A stretch of 64,000 bases of DNA from Ampelocalamus luodianensis (Eukaryota > Streptophyta > Magnoliopsida > Poales > Poaceae): positions 9,191,840 through 9,255,839 of the forward strand of contig CM070628.1 in NCBI GenBank assembly GCA_036346255.1. Reading direction: 5' to 3'. This document shows, in pieces, positions 1-12,151 of the stretch. The translations under genes were made by a program, and so were the position numbers. The notes below the pieces were generated by a model that had not been told where the DNA came from, ran no database searches, and was given only the letters and a program-made list of their open reading frames with translations. The first letter of the stretch is position 1; each line of letters begins with the position of its first letter.

Positions 1-187
1 ACCCAAAACCTAGCAACAAAGACTACGACTCTGCACAGACAAATGAGGACTTCGCCGTGATCCAATGCCTTGATGTGAGAGTTTTCATCCAAGTTATATG
101 TTGTACTGGGCAGCTTGCCCTTTTCCCTCTCAGGTTGGGACGTTATGGTTATGTCTCTGTATCTAGCTCATGAGTATTTAAGAAAGT
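1..187 (-). other. 3' noncoding remainder of the minus-strand copia element
   Basis: This stretch has no supported gene. It lies directly left of a solo LTR whose 5 bp target duplication (AAAGT) is at 183-187 and 5835-5839. Removing the LTR would join this sequence to 5840 onward, so it should be the continuation of the minus-strand copia 3' region. No LTR of that copia element can be recognised here, so its 3' end may lie outside the window. Confidence 0.4.
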
Positions 188-3100
188 TGTGAGGACCCCA
201 GTTTATTCGACTTGTAATGCTTAGCCTTCCATTGACCCTAGCATCACAACTCAAATAAATCAAGCCTCGAGATATGTATACTTCCCAGAAATGCAGTATA
301 CACACCCTGTTACAAAATCGTGCATCAATTCCATACAACAGGTCTAACAAAAAACATACAATATAGAGATTTAATACAACAATGGCCAACCGGCCAAATA
401 ACAACTAAATAACAATTAAACAGCGGAAGCGAGAGTGCCATAAGATGGCGATAAACAAAACAACCAATTAGTGTGCCTTTACCCACAAGGCAACCAACCG
501 GGCCACTAAGCTAGTCGTCAAACCCGCAGCACAGCTCACAAAAGGGAAGCCCTTGAGGCTCACCTTCTTTCTCTGCAACAAAAAATATTAAGCAAAGCAA
601 CTGAGTACAAAAATTATTTTTGTACTCGCAAGACTGACGTGTAAGGGTAACAGAACTATAATTAACTACATGCAAGTTTTATTTAAGTGGAGGGGGCTCT
701 GGACTTACTTTTAGCATAAAGCAAGTTTTCATTTGCAATAATGTAATAGATTCAAAGCAATTTTGACAAACTGTTTGTAATTGTTGAAATAACAATGATA
801 CAATAATAATAACAACAAAAGACAACACGAAGTGACTAACCCATTAGTCACCACAACAATAGTATGAATATCCATTCATACCAACCCATCAAGTTTTAAT
901 TAAATGTTGTAGTCAAGTTCTTGGGGGGCGTATCCGAGCGTGTCCATAACCTAGGACGAGGCTATTCGAATAGTTTTAACCCTGCAGGGGTGTACCAATG
1001 TACCCACACTTTAGACCGCCTTTCCACCAGCCACGGTTAGCATACTTGCTTTGGTATGCAGGCACGGCTAAGTCTAACAAGACGTTTTCCAATATTGTGT
1101 ATTAACTACGAGCCGCTCGTATGGATAGAAATCCATACGCTTACATGGTAAAGCCGAAAAGACAACTACCCACAAAGGGTAAATCTTTTCGGACAACTAC
1201 CATGCTCCCAACACCATCCCTCCTGCGACCTCCTGCGACTCGGAGCCAATACACGTCAAAGTACTAAGTCAAGAGAGGTCCCATACCCCCTAGTGTAGTT
1301 AGCACGCAAAATACTCAGTACGGTGGTGCAAGTAACTCGGTCCTTAAATGACCCGGGCACCATTCCAATCACACCCAAAAGCACACCATCTTACCATTGT
1401 GCCCAAGTCGAAATCATTTTGTTTTTATTTTTTTATTTTTCACAAGTAATCATAGCACAGAGGCTGAAATATAAAGTCATAGTAAGTTTGTGTGATCAAG
1501 GTTATCGACTAAGTCGATAACCGCCCAATTCTACCGGTATCTAAGCATGGCTAAGCATCATATCGTAAAGACAAATAAAAGGCCCTAAATCATTCACCGG
1601 GCTCTAATTCACCAGTGAGAATAATATTCCTAAGGTAGTGGCAGGAGTGAACAATTTCATGGCAACAATGCAATGGGATTAACTACCTCTAATCGACAAA
1701 ATTAATCATTGACACAAAAGCATACATACGTACGAGTAAAACAAAGTATTAGATTTTAAAAGTAATGGGATTGAGTGGATATGATCAAACTGCTTGCCTT
1801 TGCCTTGTTTGAGATATTCGACTTGCTGCAGAGGATCACTCTCGATATCAACATCATCTAACGATAAAAGCGCAAAGCGAAAAACAATAAAAACACCAGA
1901 ATGCCAAAAGTATCAAAAAATTAAAAACACAGAAGATAGATTATGAATTTAGGAACAAAAATTAGTTGATTTGGAGTTTATTTAAATTAGTTAGGATTTC
2001 TTCTTCTGTTCTTTCCAAACTCACATTTTCATATTATCATACATCAAAATCAATCCTCTTATATGCTCTCCTCTTTTGTGGACTTTGATGGTGATGGTGT
2101 GCACATCTATTAGCTACAAACATTTTACCACATTTTAAATAGCTCACTATTCTATGTACCCTTCTTTACTGTTGTAAGTCCTTTAGACCTACAAATTGCT
2201 ATAGGAACACTGACTAGCTAATTAGCCAACTACTAGATGCTAATCAGATTTTTAACCAAAATTGGGCCTCACTTGACACTACTTTCTAGAAAGATGCAGC
2301 TCCCTTTGTTTGTTCAAGCAACCTACAAAAGAGCATCTTCAGGAATAAGGTGCTGCTAGCTAACTCCCTACAAGATCTTGATTCCTAAACAGATTAACTT
2401 TTGTAGAGTGATAACCAATAGACCCTTGTATTTTCCTAATCATCTTCTAATTCTTGACAATTCCTTTTTAAGAGGAAGAAGCTTAATTAGCAGCTTACCC
2501 TCAAATGTTGTTGTCCAAAATTTAAGTGGAGCTCTACTGACAAAGTTGAATATCTATCTTCATACCTGTTTTTCAGGTTAGTTGGTTTCCTCCGGCTCAA
2601 ACTCTAATGGATAATAAGAATCTATTAACAATGCTAACTACTTGCTTTAGCAAAGCCTTTAGCTTATTGCCAACCTCTACTATTTTTCAGATTTGGGTGC
2701 TACTTGCTAGAAGATTGCCTATTGACTAATTAGATCAATACAAATTCTAGCTACTGAATTGGTCAAGCTAACAGCCTCCTTACAAATCTGACGCTTTCCA
2801 GACTAATAATCATGTAACCTTCAACAGCAAACACAATTCAGAACTAAAATGCTAAGCTTTCTTATAAGTTCAAAACTAAACTTTTGTTAATTCACTGGAT
2901 GATTCAACAGACAAACCAAGTTTCTAACCTTCTAAACCTTTCTCTTCTCTGTTTTTCAATTCACTGACAACACAGAGACAAAACTTCAGAGAGCTAAAGT
3001 CTAACTTCTTTCAAAACTCAACTTCAAATTTGTTAAACTAATCAGGAAGACCTCAATACATTGACATAATTGATTAGCAGCAAAAGATTTGGCTTAAGGG

Positions 3101-5834
3101 AGTGGGCCCCACTGTCAGCCACAGGGAGCCCGAAGGAGGAACAGGGGAGGCTCGGGCGTGGCTCTGGTCATGGCTCGTCGCCGGCGAAGGAGTGGTGGCG
3201 CGGCAAAGGCGAACCCAAAAATGGGTTGCCCGGAGTAAAAGGAAGCTAGGGGTGGTCTCGGGGTGGCCGGAGAGGCACGGTGGCGGCTGCTGGCGATGGC
3301 GGCGCGATCGAGGAGGTGGAAAGGGGGCAACGGCGTCGGAGAGGAAGGGGCAGAAAATAGTGCACGCATGAGCATGAGTAGGGCTCAGGGAACTCACCGG
3401 GGTGCTCGGTGATGACGGAGAGTGGCCGGAGAGAGTTGGCGACGACGAGCCGGCGGTGGCACGGGGTGGTCACCGTGGAGGGGTCCCTGTGGAGTACGAG
3501 AGAGCGGGTGAGTGATGGGGTGAGGAAGAGGGAGTCTAGGTAATGCTCACAGAGGAAAGAATTGAGCTAGAGCTTGCTGGAGGGGACGCGGTGGCGGAGA
3601 AAGCGGTGGAGGCCGAAGTCGGGGAAGAAGCCGTGCGCGCAGCTCCTCGGTGGCGGTTTCTCCAAATTGACAGAGGGCTTTTGCTCCTCTAGGCGAAGGA
3701 CACGTTGTGGCGCTGCCGTCGCGGCGGGGATCGCGGAGCGGCCGAACGCTTGGAGGCGGCGCGGCGTGCTCACGGGCTCCTGGTGCTCGGTGAAGAAAAT
3801 GGACAGAGGAGGGGAAGGGAAAAGCTGGGGTAGGTGGGGCTCTCAGCGGCTTTTGTAGGAGATGGCGGATGTTGCGAGGTGGAGGCAGCAAGGGCGGCGA
3901 GATGACCGGCGGCGTGGCGTGCATGCGGGCGACAAGGCGCGGGCGAGCTGGCGCGCGAGCGAGCGGGCGCAGCTACCGCGTGGAGGAGGAAGTCTGCCGG
4001 TGGGGTCGGGTCGTCAGAGAGAGAGGAGAAAGTGGCTCAGGCGAACCGGTTTGGTGCAGTCGGGGTCTGGTCGGGCTCGGGTCGGCTGAACAGTACTCGG
4101 GTTTGGATTAGGTTTTATTTTTGACCGAAAATAAGCAAGTTTGACCTAGCCGTTTGAAATAGAAGTAAAATTTGAAAAATTCTAAAAAATTTTGTGGGCA
4201 TTCTGAGGTTCACAAGTAGGGCTGGAAACGAGCCGAGCCAGGCTCGGCTCGGCTCGCTCAGGCTCGAGCCTGCAGCAGGCTCGGCTTGAATTGGCTCGTT
4301 TTGAGAACGAGCCAGAGGAACAGCTCGGCTCGGCTCGAAAAGTGGCTCGAGTCGGCTGGGATCGATTGCTATGCAAAACTGGGAACAACAGCAGAGTGCA
4401 TCCATACCATAATCCATTCAGATTCAATCAACAAAAATCACAAAATCATCAATCAACAAAATCAGTGCATGTGCATCCATTCAATCACAATATTCAACAA
4501 TCAGTGCAGGCGTGCAGGCTGTGCAGCGGCGCGGTCGAAGGGGCGGCGGCCGGCAGGAGAGAAAGGGGATCGGGCGGAGGACGTGGTCCCGACTGACGGG
4601 GGGAGCACGGCCCGTCGATGCTGCAAGGAAACGCATGCCCAGCCGCTCCTCCCGCGCGCCTCCTCGTCATCCTTGTCAACCTCTTCGTCATCCTCGTCGA
4701 CCTCGTGCAACTCCGGCAAACGTACGGTAGATCTCAGGCGCCGACGGGGTCGCGGAGCTTCTGGAGGCAGCGGTGGCCAGCGGCAGCGGGTGACGTACCG
4801 CATACTGGTACATCTACTCCTCGTTGCCCAGCTGGTTGTAGCCGCCCCAGTCCGCGTTTGCCACCCTCGTCGAATCGCCGGCCACCACGCCAGCCGCTTC
4901 CTCCATCGCGTCAGCACCGGATCCTCAGCGGCGGGTGGAGGTCTGGAGGAGGGGGAGGCGGCGGCGGCGGGTGGAGCTGGGCGTGGGAGAGGGGGAGGCG
5001 GCGGGTGGAGATGGGGGAGGGGGAGGCGGCAGTGGAGGCTAGACGGGGCGGCGAAGGACAGGGCGGCAGAGGAGCGGCGTGGTGGTCGCCGGACGGGGCG
5101 GGAGCTAGGACCTAGGAGAGGAACTGGGGAAGGGGAAATGGGGAAATGGGGAATTCGCGTTCGCGTGGGGGTTAGGGTTAGGGAATACGCGCGGGGCTGG
5201 GGACGTGGGCCGTGGGCCGAAGGCCGAGTTAGTGCCCGAGTTTGCTGGGGGTCTGGAATGGATTTCGCCTGGCTCGTTTGGCTCGCGAGCCGGCTCGAGC
5301 TCGGCTCGAATTTTCATCGAGCCAAAAGGTGGGCTTGGTTCGGCTCGAAAATTCACGAGCCGAGCCCGAGCCATGACGAGCCCGAGTCGAGCCACGAGCC
5401 TCGAGCTATTTTTCCAGCCCTATTCACAAGGGACTTAGGAAAAATAATTTCAGACATTTTATATACTAAAATTTGTTAATATTAAATTACTTTATAATCT
5501 GCATTTGGGATTTCATTTGAATTTTAGTGAAGTCAGAAACACTTCTAAAAATTTGGTAAAAATAATTACAATTTAGTATAAATAATCTAGTATTTGAATA
5601 AATTATTTTCAGGAACTTTCATTCACACATTTTTCTGGAATTCAAATAGAAATGGAATTTAAGTTTAAAAGTTTTGAAATTTCCAACCCAAACTTTAATA
5701 CAAAACATCAAAAGTTTAAAATTGCACACAAGTTTTAGGAAACCAAGAGCATGACCAAGAGATACAACAAAAGTTTTTAGGCTTTCATACTTTTATACAT
5801 GTGAAATACAAACCCTAGTTTTGGGGTTGTTACA
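188..5834 (-). mobile_element. Solo LTR of a large-LTR retrotransposon, with a nested hAT element
   Basis: Read on the minus strand the element begins TGTAACAACCCC (5834 downward) and ends GGGGTCCTCACA (at 188). It is flanked by a perfect 5 bp duplication AAAGT at 183-187 and 5835-5839, which marks a solo LTR formed by LTR-LTR recombination. Inside are a GC-rich block (about 3085-4110), a GCAAGG-type leader motif near 1800 and a conserved block near 900-1030 (CTATTCGAATAGCC on the minus strand). The same blocks in the same order occur in the LTRs at 48953-52080 and 58981-62090, so the three are one family. Without the nested hAT element the length is about 4.4 kb, longer than its two relatives; the extra sequence is mostly in about 1950-3060 and may be a further insertion. 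ORFs in the GC-rich block are not credible genes. Confidence 0.85.
4217..5422. mobile_element. Non-autonomous hAT transposon (1206 bp)
   Basis: The ends are inverted repeats: TAGGGCTGGAAA at the left and its complement TTTCCAGCCCTA at the right. A perfect 8 bp target duplication TTCACAAG lies at 4209-4216 and 5423-5430, the size that hAT transposases make. Subterminal arrays of GGCTCG/CGAGCC at both sides (4233-4340 and 5270-5400) resemble transposase-binding repeats. No transposase is encoded. The centre (about 4500-5200) is GC-rich and unlike the surrounding LTR; on its minus strand a short gene-like stretch can be read (about 4800-4920), which may be captured host sequence. The long plus-strand ORF across the element has low-complexity composition and is not considered a gene. 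Confidence 0.86.
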
Positions 5835-6072
5835 AAAGTATATCCTTATCTTCCTTTGATCGCAACCTCACGATCATACTCAAGTAGGTGAATTCTTCAG
5901 AGAATCCTGTAGGACGATTCTCGATGCTATATAGGTATCGAATTCATTAAGAGCTATTGCTCAACCTCCCATACAGAAAGAGCACTGCACCTAAAGGGGG
6001 ACCCTTTAGATGTGCTTTCTAATCCCACACAGTTTGTTGTCCTAGAGCCTAACTCACGGGATCTCTGATTTA

Positions 6073-7400
6073 CTAGGATAAGTTACCACCAATGTGAGCC
6101 TTTACACGGGTATGAGCCCTATTTCCTTTGATGCTGCAAAGATGGCCTTCCGCGCCAATCCTTTGGTGAAGAAATAACACTCGTCTCTCGGCATGCTTTA
6201 CCGACTTAAGTTGCCTCTTTATATGTTTTGAGGACTTCATATTGTCATTCCTACTCTTCGTCTTAACCAGAACGGTTTGGTTATCGTAGTAGGTAAATAC
6301 AGTTGGAATTGGCTTTTCGAGCACAGGTAGGTCAGAAAGGAGTTTTCTAATCCATTCTGCCTCTACAGCCGCTTAGTCTAGGGCTACCAACTCAGCCTCT
6401 ATGGTGGACCGTGTAAGGATAGTCTGTTTAGAAGACTTCCACGAAACAGCCCCACTTGATAGAGTGAAAACATAGCCACTCGTAGCCTTCATGTCATCCG
6501 AGTCACTGATCCAGTTAGAATCACTAAGTCCTTCCAAGACTTCCAGATAGCCAGAATAATGTATTCCCAAGTTTGAGGTCTCCTTTAGGTACCTAAGTAC
6601 CATCTCTAGTGCTATCCAATGGTCATCTCCTGGATTGGTCGTATAACGACTCAATCTGCTTACAACATATGAGATGTCCGGTCTCGTTGCACTAGTTAGA
6701 TACATTAAGGATCCAATTATTTGAGAATATTTAAGTTGGTCTTTTCCCTGTCCAGTGTTTTTATGTAGCTTAACATTTGGGTCATAGGGTATGGCTACTG
6801 ACTTACAATCCGCGAATCCAAATCTGGTTAGGACCTTGTCCACATAATAGGATTGTGAAAGAATATTCCCATTTTCACCCTTTATAAGCTTGATGTTTAA
6901 GATAACATCAGCTTCACCCAGGTCTTTCATATCAAAATTCTGGGAGAGGAAAAACTTCGTTTTATTGATTGCATCCATGTTGGTCCAAAAAAGCAATATG
7001 TCATCTACGTATAGACAGAGAATGACACCTTCACCCCCCCCCCCCCCCACTAAACCGATAGTAGAGATATTTATCGGCTTCGTTTACACAAAAGTCGATC
7101 GATGTCATTGTACTATCAAATTTCTCATGCCATTGCTTAGGAGCTTGCTTTAGACCATATAAGGATTTAATCAATTGACATACTTTCTTCTCTTGCCCTT
7201 CAACAACAAAACCATCGAGCTGTTGCATACAAATCTCCTCATCCAACTATCCATTTAGGAAAGCGGTCTTTACATCTATTTAATGTACTTAGAGTTTGTA
7301 TGCTGCAGCTAGTGCTAAAAGCACCCAAATTGTGGGTAAACGAGCCAAATGAGAGTATGTATCAAAATAGTCTTCACCCTCTTTTTGTGTGAAACTCTTA
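6073..7400 (-). pseudogene. Copia reverse transcriptase and RNase H (broken)
   Basis: The minus strand encodes the C-terminal half of a copia polyprotein. Near 7200 it reads MDEEICMQQLDGFVVEGQ and LKQAPKQWHEKFD, the fingers and palm region of copia RT. The catalytic motif is YVDDILLF (about 6990-7020). It continues through RPDISYVVSRLSRY and the RNase H segment with SGAVSWKSSKQTILTRSTIEAE, ending near 6073 with DNQTVLVKTKSRNDNMKSS, where copia elements normally have a DNQ/SKN..RSKHI-type motif. A run of 15 C residues at 7034-7048, next to the YVDD motif, shifts the reading frame, and further stops occur. The protein would copy element RNA into cDNA; this copy cannot be functional. Confidence 0.85.
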
Positions 7401-8600
7401 GCCACTAAATCCATTTGTAGCCCATTGACTTGTATCCAAATAGGAGGTCCGTAACCTTCCACGTTCCGTTAGGTATGATGGAATCCATCTTGCTATGAAC
7501 TGCCTCCTTCCAGTAATCCACATCTGGGGATGTATATGCCTCTGAAAGGGTTCATGGTTCATCATCCACGATATAGGTGACATAGTCATCGCCAAGACAC
7601 TTTTCAGTCATTTGCCTCTTACTCCTCCTAAACTCCAACTCCCGAAGCAGTGTTATCCACCCTAGGAAGAATAGAGTGTTCATCTGAAACATTAGGGTCA
7701 ATGACTTCATTTGGTCTTATAGAAAACACGTGTTCAAAGAACGTCGTATCATGAGATTCCATCATTACATTTGTAGCAATGTCACTCGCCTCATATTTGA
7801 CCACTAGAAATCTATAAGCCGTGCTATTTTTAGCACACCCTAGAAAGACACAATCAACAGTCTTAGGACCAAGCTTTCTTTTCTTCGGTAATGGCACATG
7901 CACTTTTGCAAAGCATCCCTGAATTCGAAGAAATGATAAGTTATGTTTTCTCCTCTTCCATCCTTCATAAGGTATTTCTTCCTGATTGCGAGGCGGAACC
8001 CTATTGAGGACATAATTAGCTGTGAGAACTGTTTCACCCCACCAATAGTCTGATATACCTGAACTTTGTAGCATGGCATTAACCAAGACACAAAGGGTTC
8101 GGTTCATTCTTTCGGCTATTCCATTCGATGGGGGTGAGTATGGTGGAGTAATTTCATGAATTATTCCACTTTCTTCACAGAATTAAGAGAATTCATTTGA
8201 GACGTATTCACCGTCATGGTTCGACCTTAACTGTTTGATTTTCTTTTCTAGTTGATTTTTCACTTCGGCTTTAAAGATTTTAAAGTGTTCTAGTGCTCTA
8301 TCTTTCGACTTAAGTAAATATAACAGTACTTAGTCGCATCATATATGAGAGTTAGAAAATAACATTTGCCACATTTAGTTAATATTCCATTCATCTCAAA
8401 AAGATCAGAATGGATTAGCTCAAGGGGAGAGGTGCTTCGTCCTTCAACACTATGAAAGGGTTTTTAGAGTTGCTTTGCTTGCACACACACTTCACACTTA
8501 GAGCCCTTCTCATAATTACAGCTTGGAATTAAACTCATTTTGCTTAACCACATAATGGCTTCAAAGTTAACATGACATAAAATGAAAATACTAAACATCA
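7398..8600 (-). pseudogene. Copia integrase (broken)
   Basis: Translation of the minus strand between 8600 and 7600 gives a GAG-pre-integrase zinc region (CEVCVQAKQ), then LELIHSDLFEMNG, the start of the integrase catalytic core, and MNRTLCVLVNAMLQSSGISDYWW followed by TANYVLNRVP (about 7980-8107), the conserved end of the core. GCFAKVHVPLPKKRKLGPK and DCVFLGCAKNSTAYRF lead into the variable linker ahead of RT. The DDE catalytic region is interrupted by in-frame stops between 8150 and 8450. It normally joins element cDNA to the chromosome. Confidence 0.8.
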
Positions 8601-9034
8601 TGAATTTTATTGCAATGAAAAACATTAAAAATGTTTACATTATTGAAATCAAGAATAAACAAGCGGAACATGTCTCCGCTATCATAACCTTTGCCCACAA
8701 AATTACCAAATTTGGTCAACACAATCTTATTGGACTCGAACACAAGTTTTATTCCTTACCTACACAGCATAGACCCACTCATCAGATTGTGAGTCATGGC
8801 AGGCACATACAACACGTTTTTCAAAATGAGTGTTTTGCATGAAGTAAGCTTCAAGCAAACTTGTACAATCCTGTGTACTATAGCAGCGGCTCTGTTCCCC
8901 ATCAAAACGAATCCACCACCTTTACCCTAGAATGAAGACAAACAGAATTGATCAACACATATATGTCTAGTAGCACATGTATCAATCCACCAATCAATAG
9001 ATGGTCTTGCCATAATGGCCTGAGGTACATACCC

Positions 9035-9876
9035 TTATGAAATGGAACTAGCCAGTGCGATATTCACTTTAGTCTTACGGCCTTTATGCTGACCAGGAGA
9101 AGGACCCTTGCCTTTACGATTGCGATAATGGTTGGCTTTAGGACCAACCACTCCACAAACAAAGCAGATAATATCCTCCTTCTTGTTCTTCATTATCTTT
9201 CCTTGGATCTTGTTCTGGGGTTGATTCCTGAACTTCTGTTTTCCAAAGCCTCCAACACTCTTCTCCTCCACCTAATGAGCCTTAACATGAGCATTTCCTA
9301 TACTGCCATCGACTCTTGCACGCTCTTCGACATTAATAGCCGCTGACAGCTCATTGAGAGTCAAGCGCTCCTTTATATGTCTATGAGCGGTCACAAAGTC
9401 GCACCACGAGGACGGTAACTTAGCCAGGATGACATTCATTTGAAACTTCTCTGGTAGGATGCAGTCGTACTGACTTAAGTCACGTACATGAAGTTGTATC
9501 TTATGGAGCTACTCCATCACCAACCTCCCCTCAACCATCTTAAAATTCAAGTTGGTAGCAATTATGAATGACTCATTTCTATTATCTCCTTTGGAATATT
9601 TCTCATCAAGTTCATCCCAGAGTTGCTTAGCATCCTTGAAGTTAACATATACGTCAAACAGCCGGTTAGATAGGATGGCTAACAAACAAGCTAAGACTGA
9701 ATTTTTCGCATCCTCCCACCGCGTCATAGCCGCGATTTCCAATGTGAACATTGGAGGATTTGAAATGACCCAAAAAGTTCGAGGTCAGTCAGCCATAGTT
9801 TTGTTTTAACCTGCCAACGTTTAAAGTTAGCACCATCAAATACTTCCAACTTAACAACATCAGACGAAGAAGCCAT
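9035..9876 (-). pseudogene. Copia gag with degenerate zinc knuckle
   Basis: The likely start is the ATG at 9876-9874, giving MASSSDVVKLEVFDGANFKR, the usual N-terminus of a rice copia gag, with WLTDLELF shortly after. Frames then change. The capsid-like part is seen at 9509-9751 (LFDVYVNFKDAKQLWDELDE). A CCHC-like knuckle lies near 9180-9120 (CFVCGVVGPKANHYRNRKG), but the last cysteine has been lost, so nucleic-acid binding is probably gone. Several stops separate these pieces. Confidence 0.75.
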
Positions 9877-9895
9877 TTCTTTATAGATTGGTTTT

Positions 9896-10716
9896 CTGAA
9901 TTGTTGTAAAATTGGTAGTTTTAGCTAATATTCAGAATTAATTCCAGCATAAATTACAATAATTAAAGCATATTTCCAGCAACATATAAATGACAAAAAT
10001 GACATATAAACATGTAATTTCTTCATGTCAATTAAACAGGATAATATGCTCAAAAGATAGAATTCAAAAACAAATAAAATTGGCATAATTCTCATATTTT
10101 AATTGCTTGTTTATTGCTCTCAAATGTTGGGCTCCTTAAGATAAAATCTTGGCCTCCTCGCCACTAAATTCTATACTATTCACAAATTAGATATGATAGG
10201 GAAAATCCAAATTTGGAGCTCTAAAGAATGCTTAACTAATATGTCAAAAATTTAATCTCTTATACAGCAAGTTATTCTGCCAAACAACAGAGGATTGAAA
10301 TTGCTTAACAATGCAATCACAACTATAGCATTTCAGTCAACAGAGAAGTGAAAGACTAACAAAGCTAAAGAATCACAAATTGCACTATGTAAGCATATCA
10401 ATTGACAGAAGACCAGCAAGGTCACAGATCATCAAATCAGATTAGTAGACACAGTGCAACCGAACTAGCTGGAATTAACAGAGCCAAAAGCTAGATATAT
10501 AAATTGATAATAGTAAGCAACACAATTAGAGCTCAAAACTGAATTAGCTATCACTCCAATTTCAGTATATGACTATTATCTTCACTGAGCTATTAAACTG
10601 AACCCACAGACATTACCTGCAAAGTCTCCCAATACTAGACTAAATTACATAATGTAATTAACTGGCACAGCACACAATGCTCAGTAATGCAAAAAATTAC
10701 AATCAACTATACTCAC
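9896..10716 (-). other. Possible leader intron upstream of the copia gag
   Basis: On the minus strand a good donor GTGAGTATAG starts at 10716 and an acceptor CAATTCAG ends at 9896, 20 nt before the gag ATG. The interval is AT-rich and has no ORF. Upstream (10717-11528) the sequence is more GC-rich, like a transcribed leader. No primer binding site lies between. This could be an element leader with an intron, or host sequence fused to the gag; the sequence alone does not decide. Confidence 0.3.
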
Positions 10717-11819
10717 GATGCAAATGGCACTCAAAGCCACCGAGTAGAACTGGGTAAGGCACGCGAATCACAATGTCTCAGAAAACCAATCGCCCCGATG
10801 TGCCGCGTTTGAACAGACATGGTCGTCGGAGATATAATGACATTCTTCACAATTTGGGACACACCAAACATGAAGTTAAGGTACCAGGAGTTATGCCACA
10901 CAAGAATCACCAAAAAGATGCTCCGGCCGAAAGCACCAAGCGAGCACCAATTACCAAACTGAATGCCTTCTTCCCACACCAACATCAAGCTAAGGCTAGT
11001 CGGTTCCCACCTCCAAATGGCGCAAATTGAAGTCCTCACCACACCTCAACAGAGAAGAAGATGCAAGAGGGAAAAACCGAGATGTGCAAGGAGGAGGGGA
11101 AACCATTTCTCCGCCGACAGAGCCAAGCATAATCACAGCCACGCAACAGCTATCAAAGCCTCAAGAATCGAAATCAAATCGGTGAAGACGAACCAAAAAG
11201 GAGGAGAAAAGCTCACTATTTTCGGGGGTGGAAGAAAGAAGAGGGGAGAGTCGGCATATAAAGAGGAGGACGAGGAGCTCACGCCACCAACGGACGGCGT
11301 GGAACTCACCCAAGCAGCCAGACCGCTTGCCCGAGTCGCGCGCCACTGCAGATCCGAGCCAAAGGCCAAAAAGCCCGAAGCCTGCTTCCTTCGGTTGGAG
11401 ATAAAAATCTCCAACCCTTATCCCTTCCTCATCTCAATGACAGGTGGGCCCCACAACTTCTTTTATTTTCTATTTATTCTTTTCTCAAAATGAGAAATTA
11501 CCAAATAGCCCTAAAAATATCCAACAGCTAGCTCTCACTGATTCTTCTTGTGATGTTAAAGTTCTAACTAAGTTATATAGAACTGTACTATTGGTCAAGT
11601 TATTTAACTTTTTATGGGAATTGCTAAGATGGGATTTTTTTATTTAAATATTACAAACATAACTATTGCTGAGAAATGCATTCTTCTATGTTAGCAAGTG
11701 GAGTAGAGAAATTATAGTCTTTGTAGAAACGACGTCATTTCTAAAGAAGAAGCTCCAAAGTTTCAGGATATGAGATCTATGTTTGCATAGTAAGCGCTTC
11801 CGGAGAAGCTCCAGAGTCC

Positions 11820-12137
11820 ATGGGGACGAGGTCCAAGGTGGCGCTGAGGAAGAAGGTGGAGAAGCTGGAGACGGCCTTCTGCTGCCCGTTCTGCAACTAC
11901 GCTGGCAACGTCGAGTGCACCATCGACCTCAAGCTCATGAATTCATGATCGCGCAAGGCCTACTGTTGCGTCAGCAAGGAGAGCTACTCCACCAAACTCC
12001 ACGTGCTCACGGAGCTCATCAACATTCTACAACTAGTGGATCGATGACTGCGAGCGCGTCAATGACGCGTCGTCCGGCGGGAGTACTCCTATGATGGCAA
12101 TGATGATGCGTTATCGGTTTCCGACTTTGATAATTAA
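11820..12137 (+). pseudogene. Transcription elongation factor 1 homolog (ELOF1-like) pseudogene
   Basis: The ATG at 11820 opens MGTRSKVALRKKVEKLETAF, followed by the zinc-ribbon half CCPFCNYAGNVECTIDLKLM. This matches Elf1/ELOF1, a small nuclear zinc-ribbon protein that travels with RNA polymerase II. The next 24 residues contain KAYCCVSKESYSTKLHVLTE, in which the second CxxC pair reads C-C-V-S, so one zinc ligand is lost. WIDDCERVND follows in another frame, and the acidic tail YDGNDDALSVSDFDN returns to the first frame and ends in TAA at 12135-12137. In-frame stops (a TGA after LKLMNS, then two more) and a compensated frameshift make it non-functional. No intron interrupts it, so it may be a processed copy or derive from an intronless paralogue. 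A copia element begins 14 bp downstream. Confidence 0.86.
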
Positions 12138-12151
12138 TTCAACATTGTATT

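Larger units (their letters stand above)
5840..11528 (-). mobile_element. Degenerate Ty1/copia retrotransposon, minus strand
   Basis: In minus-strand order the pieces are gag (ATG near 9876), zinc knuckle, GAG-pre-integrase, integrase, reverse transcriptase with YVDD, and RNase H ending near 6073. This is the Ty1/copia order, with integrase before reverse transcriptase. Stops and frameshifts break every domain. The upstream limit is uncertain: TGTTGGATATTT read on the minus strand from 11528 is a possible element start, but no tRNA-type primer binding site was seen between 9880 and 11528. The 3' part is split by the solo LTR at 188-5834. Confidence 0.78.

Noticed and set aside
3074..4111. Overlapping GC-rich ORFs on both strands
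   Set aside because: They lie in the GC-rich block of a solo LTR; the same kind of block with different ORFs is found in the two related LTRs.
4286..5479. 397-codon plus-strand ORF
   Set aside because: It runs across both ends of the hAT element and its GGCTCG arrays; the translation is low-complexity Arg/Gly-rich without a domain.
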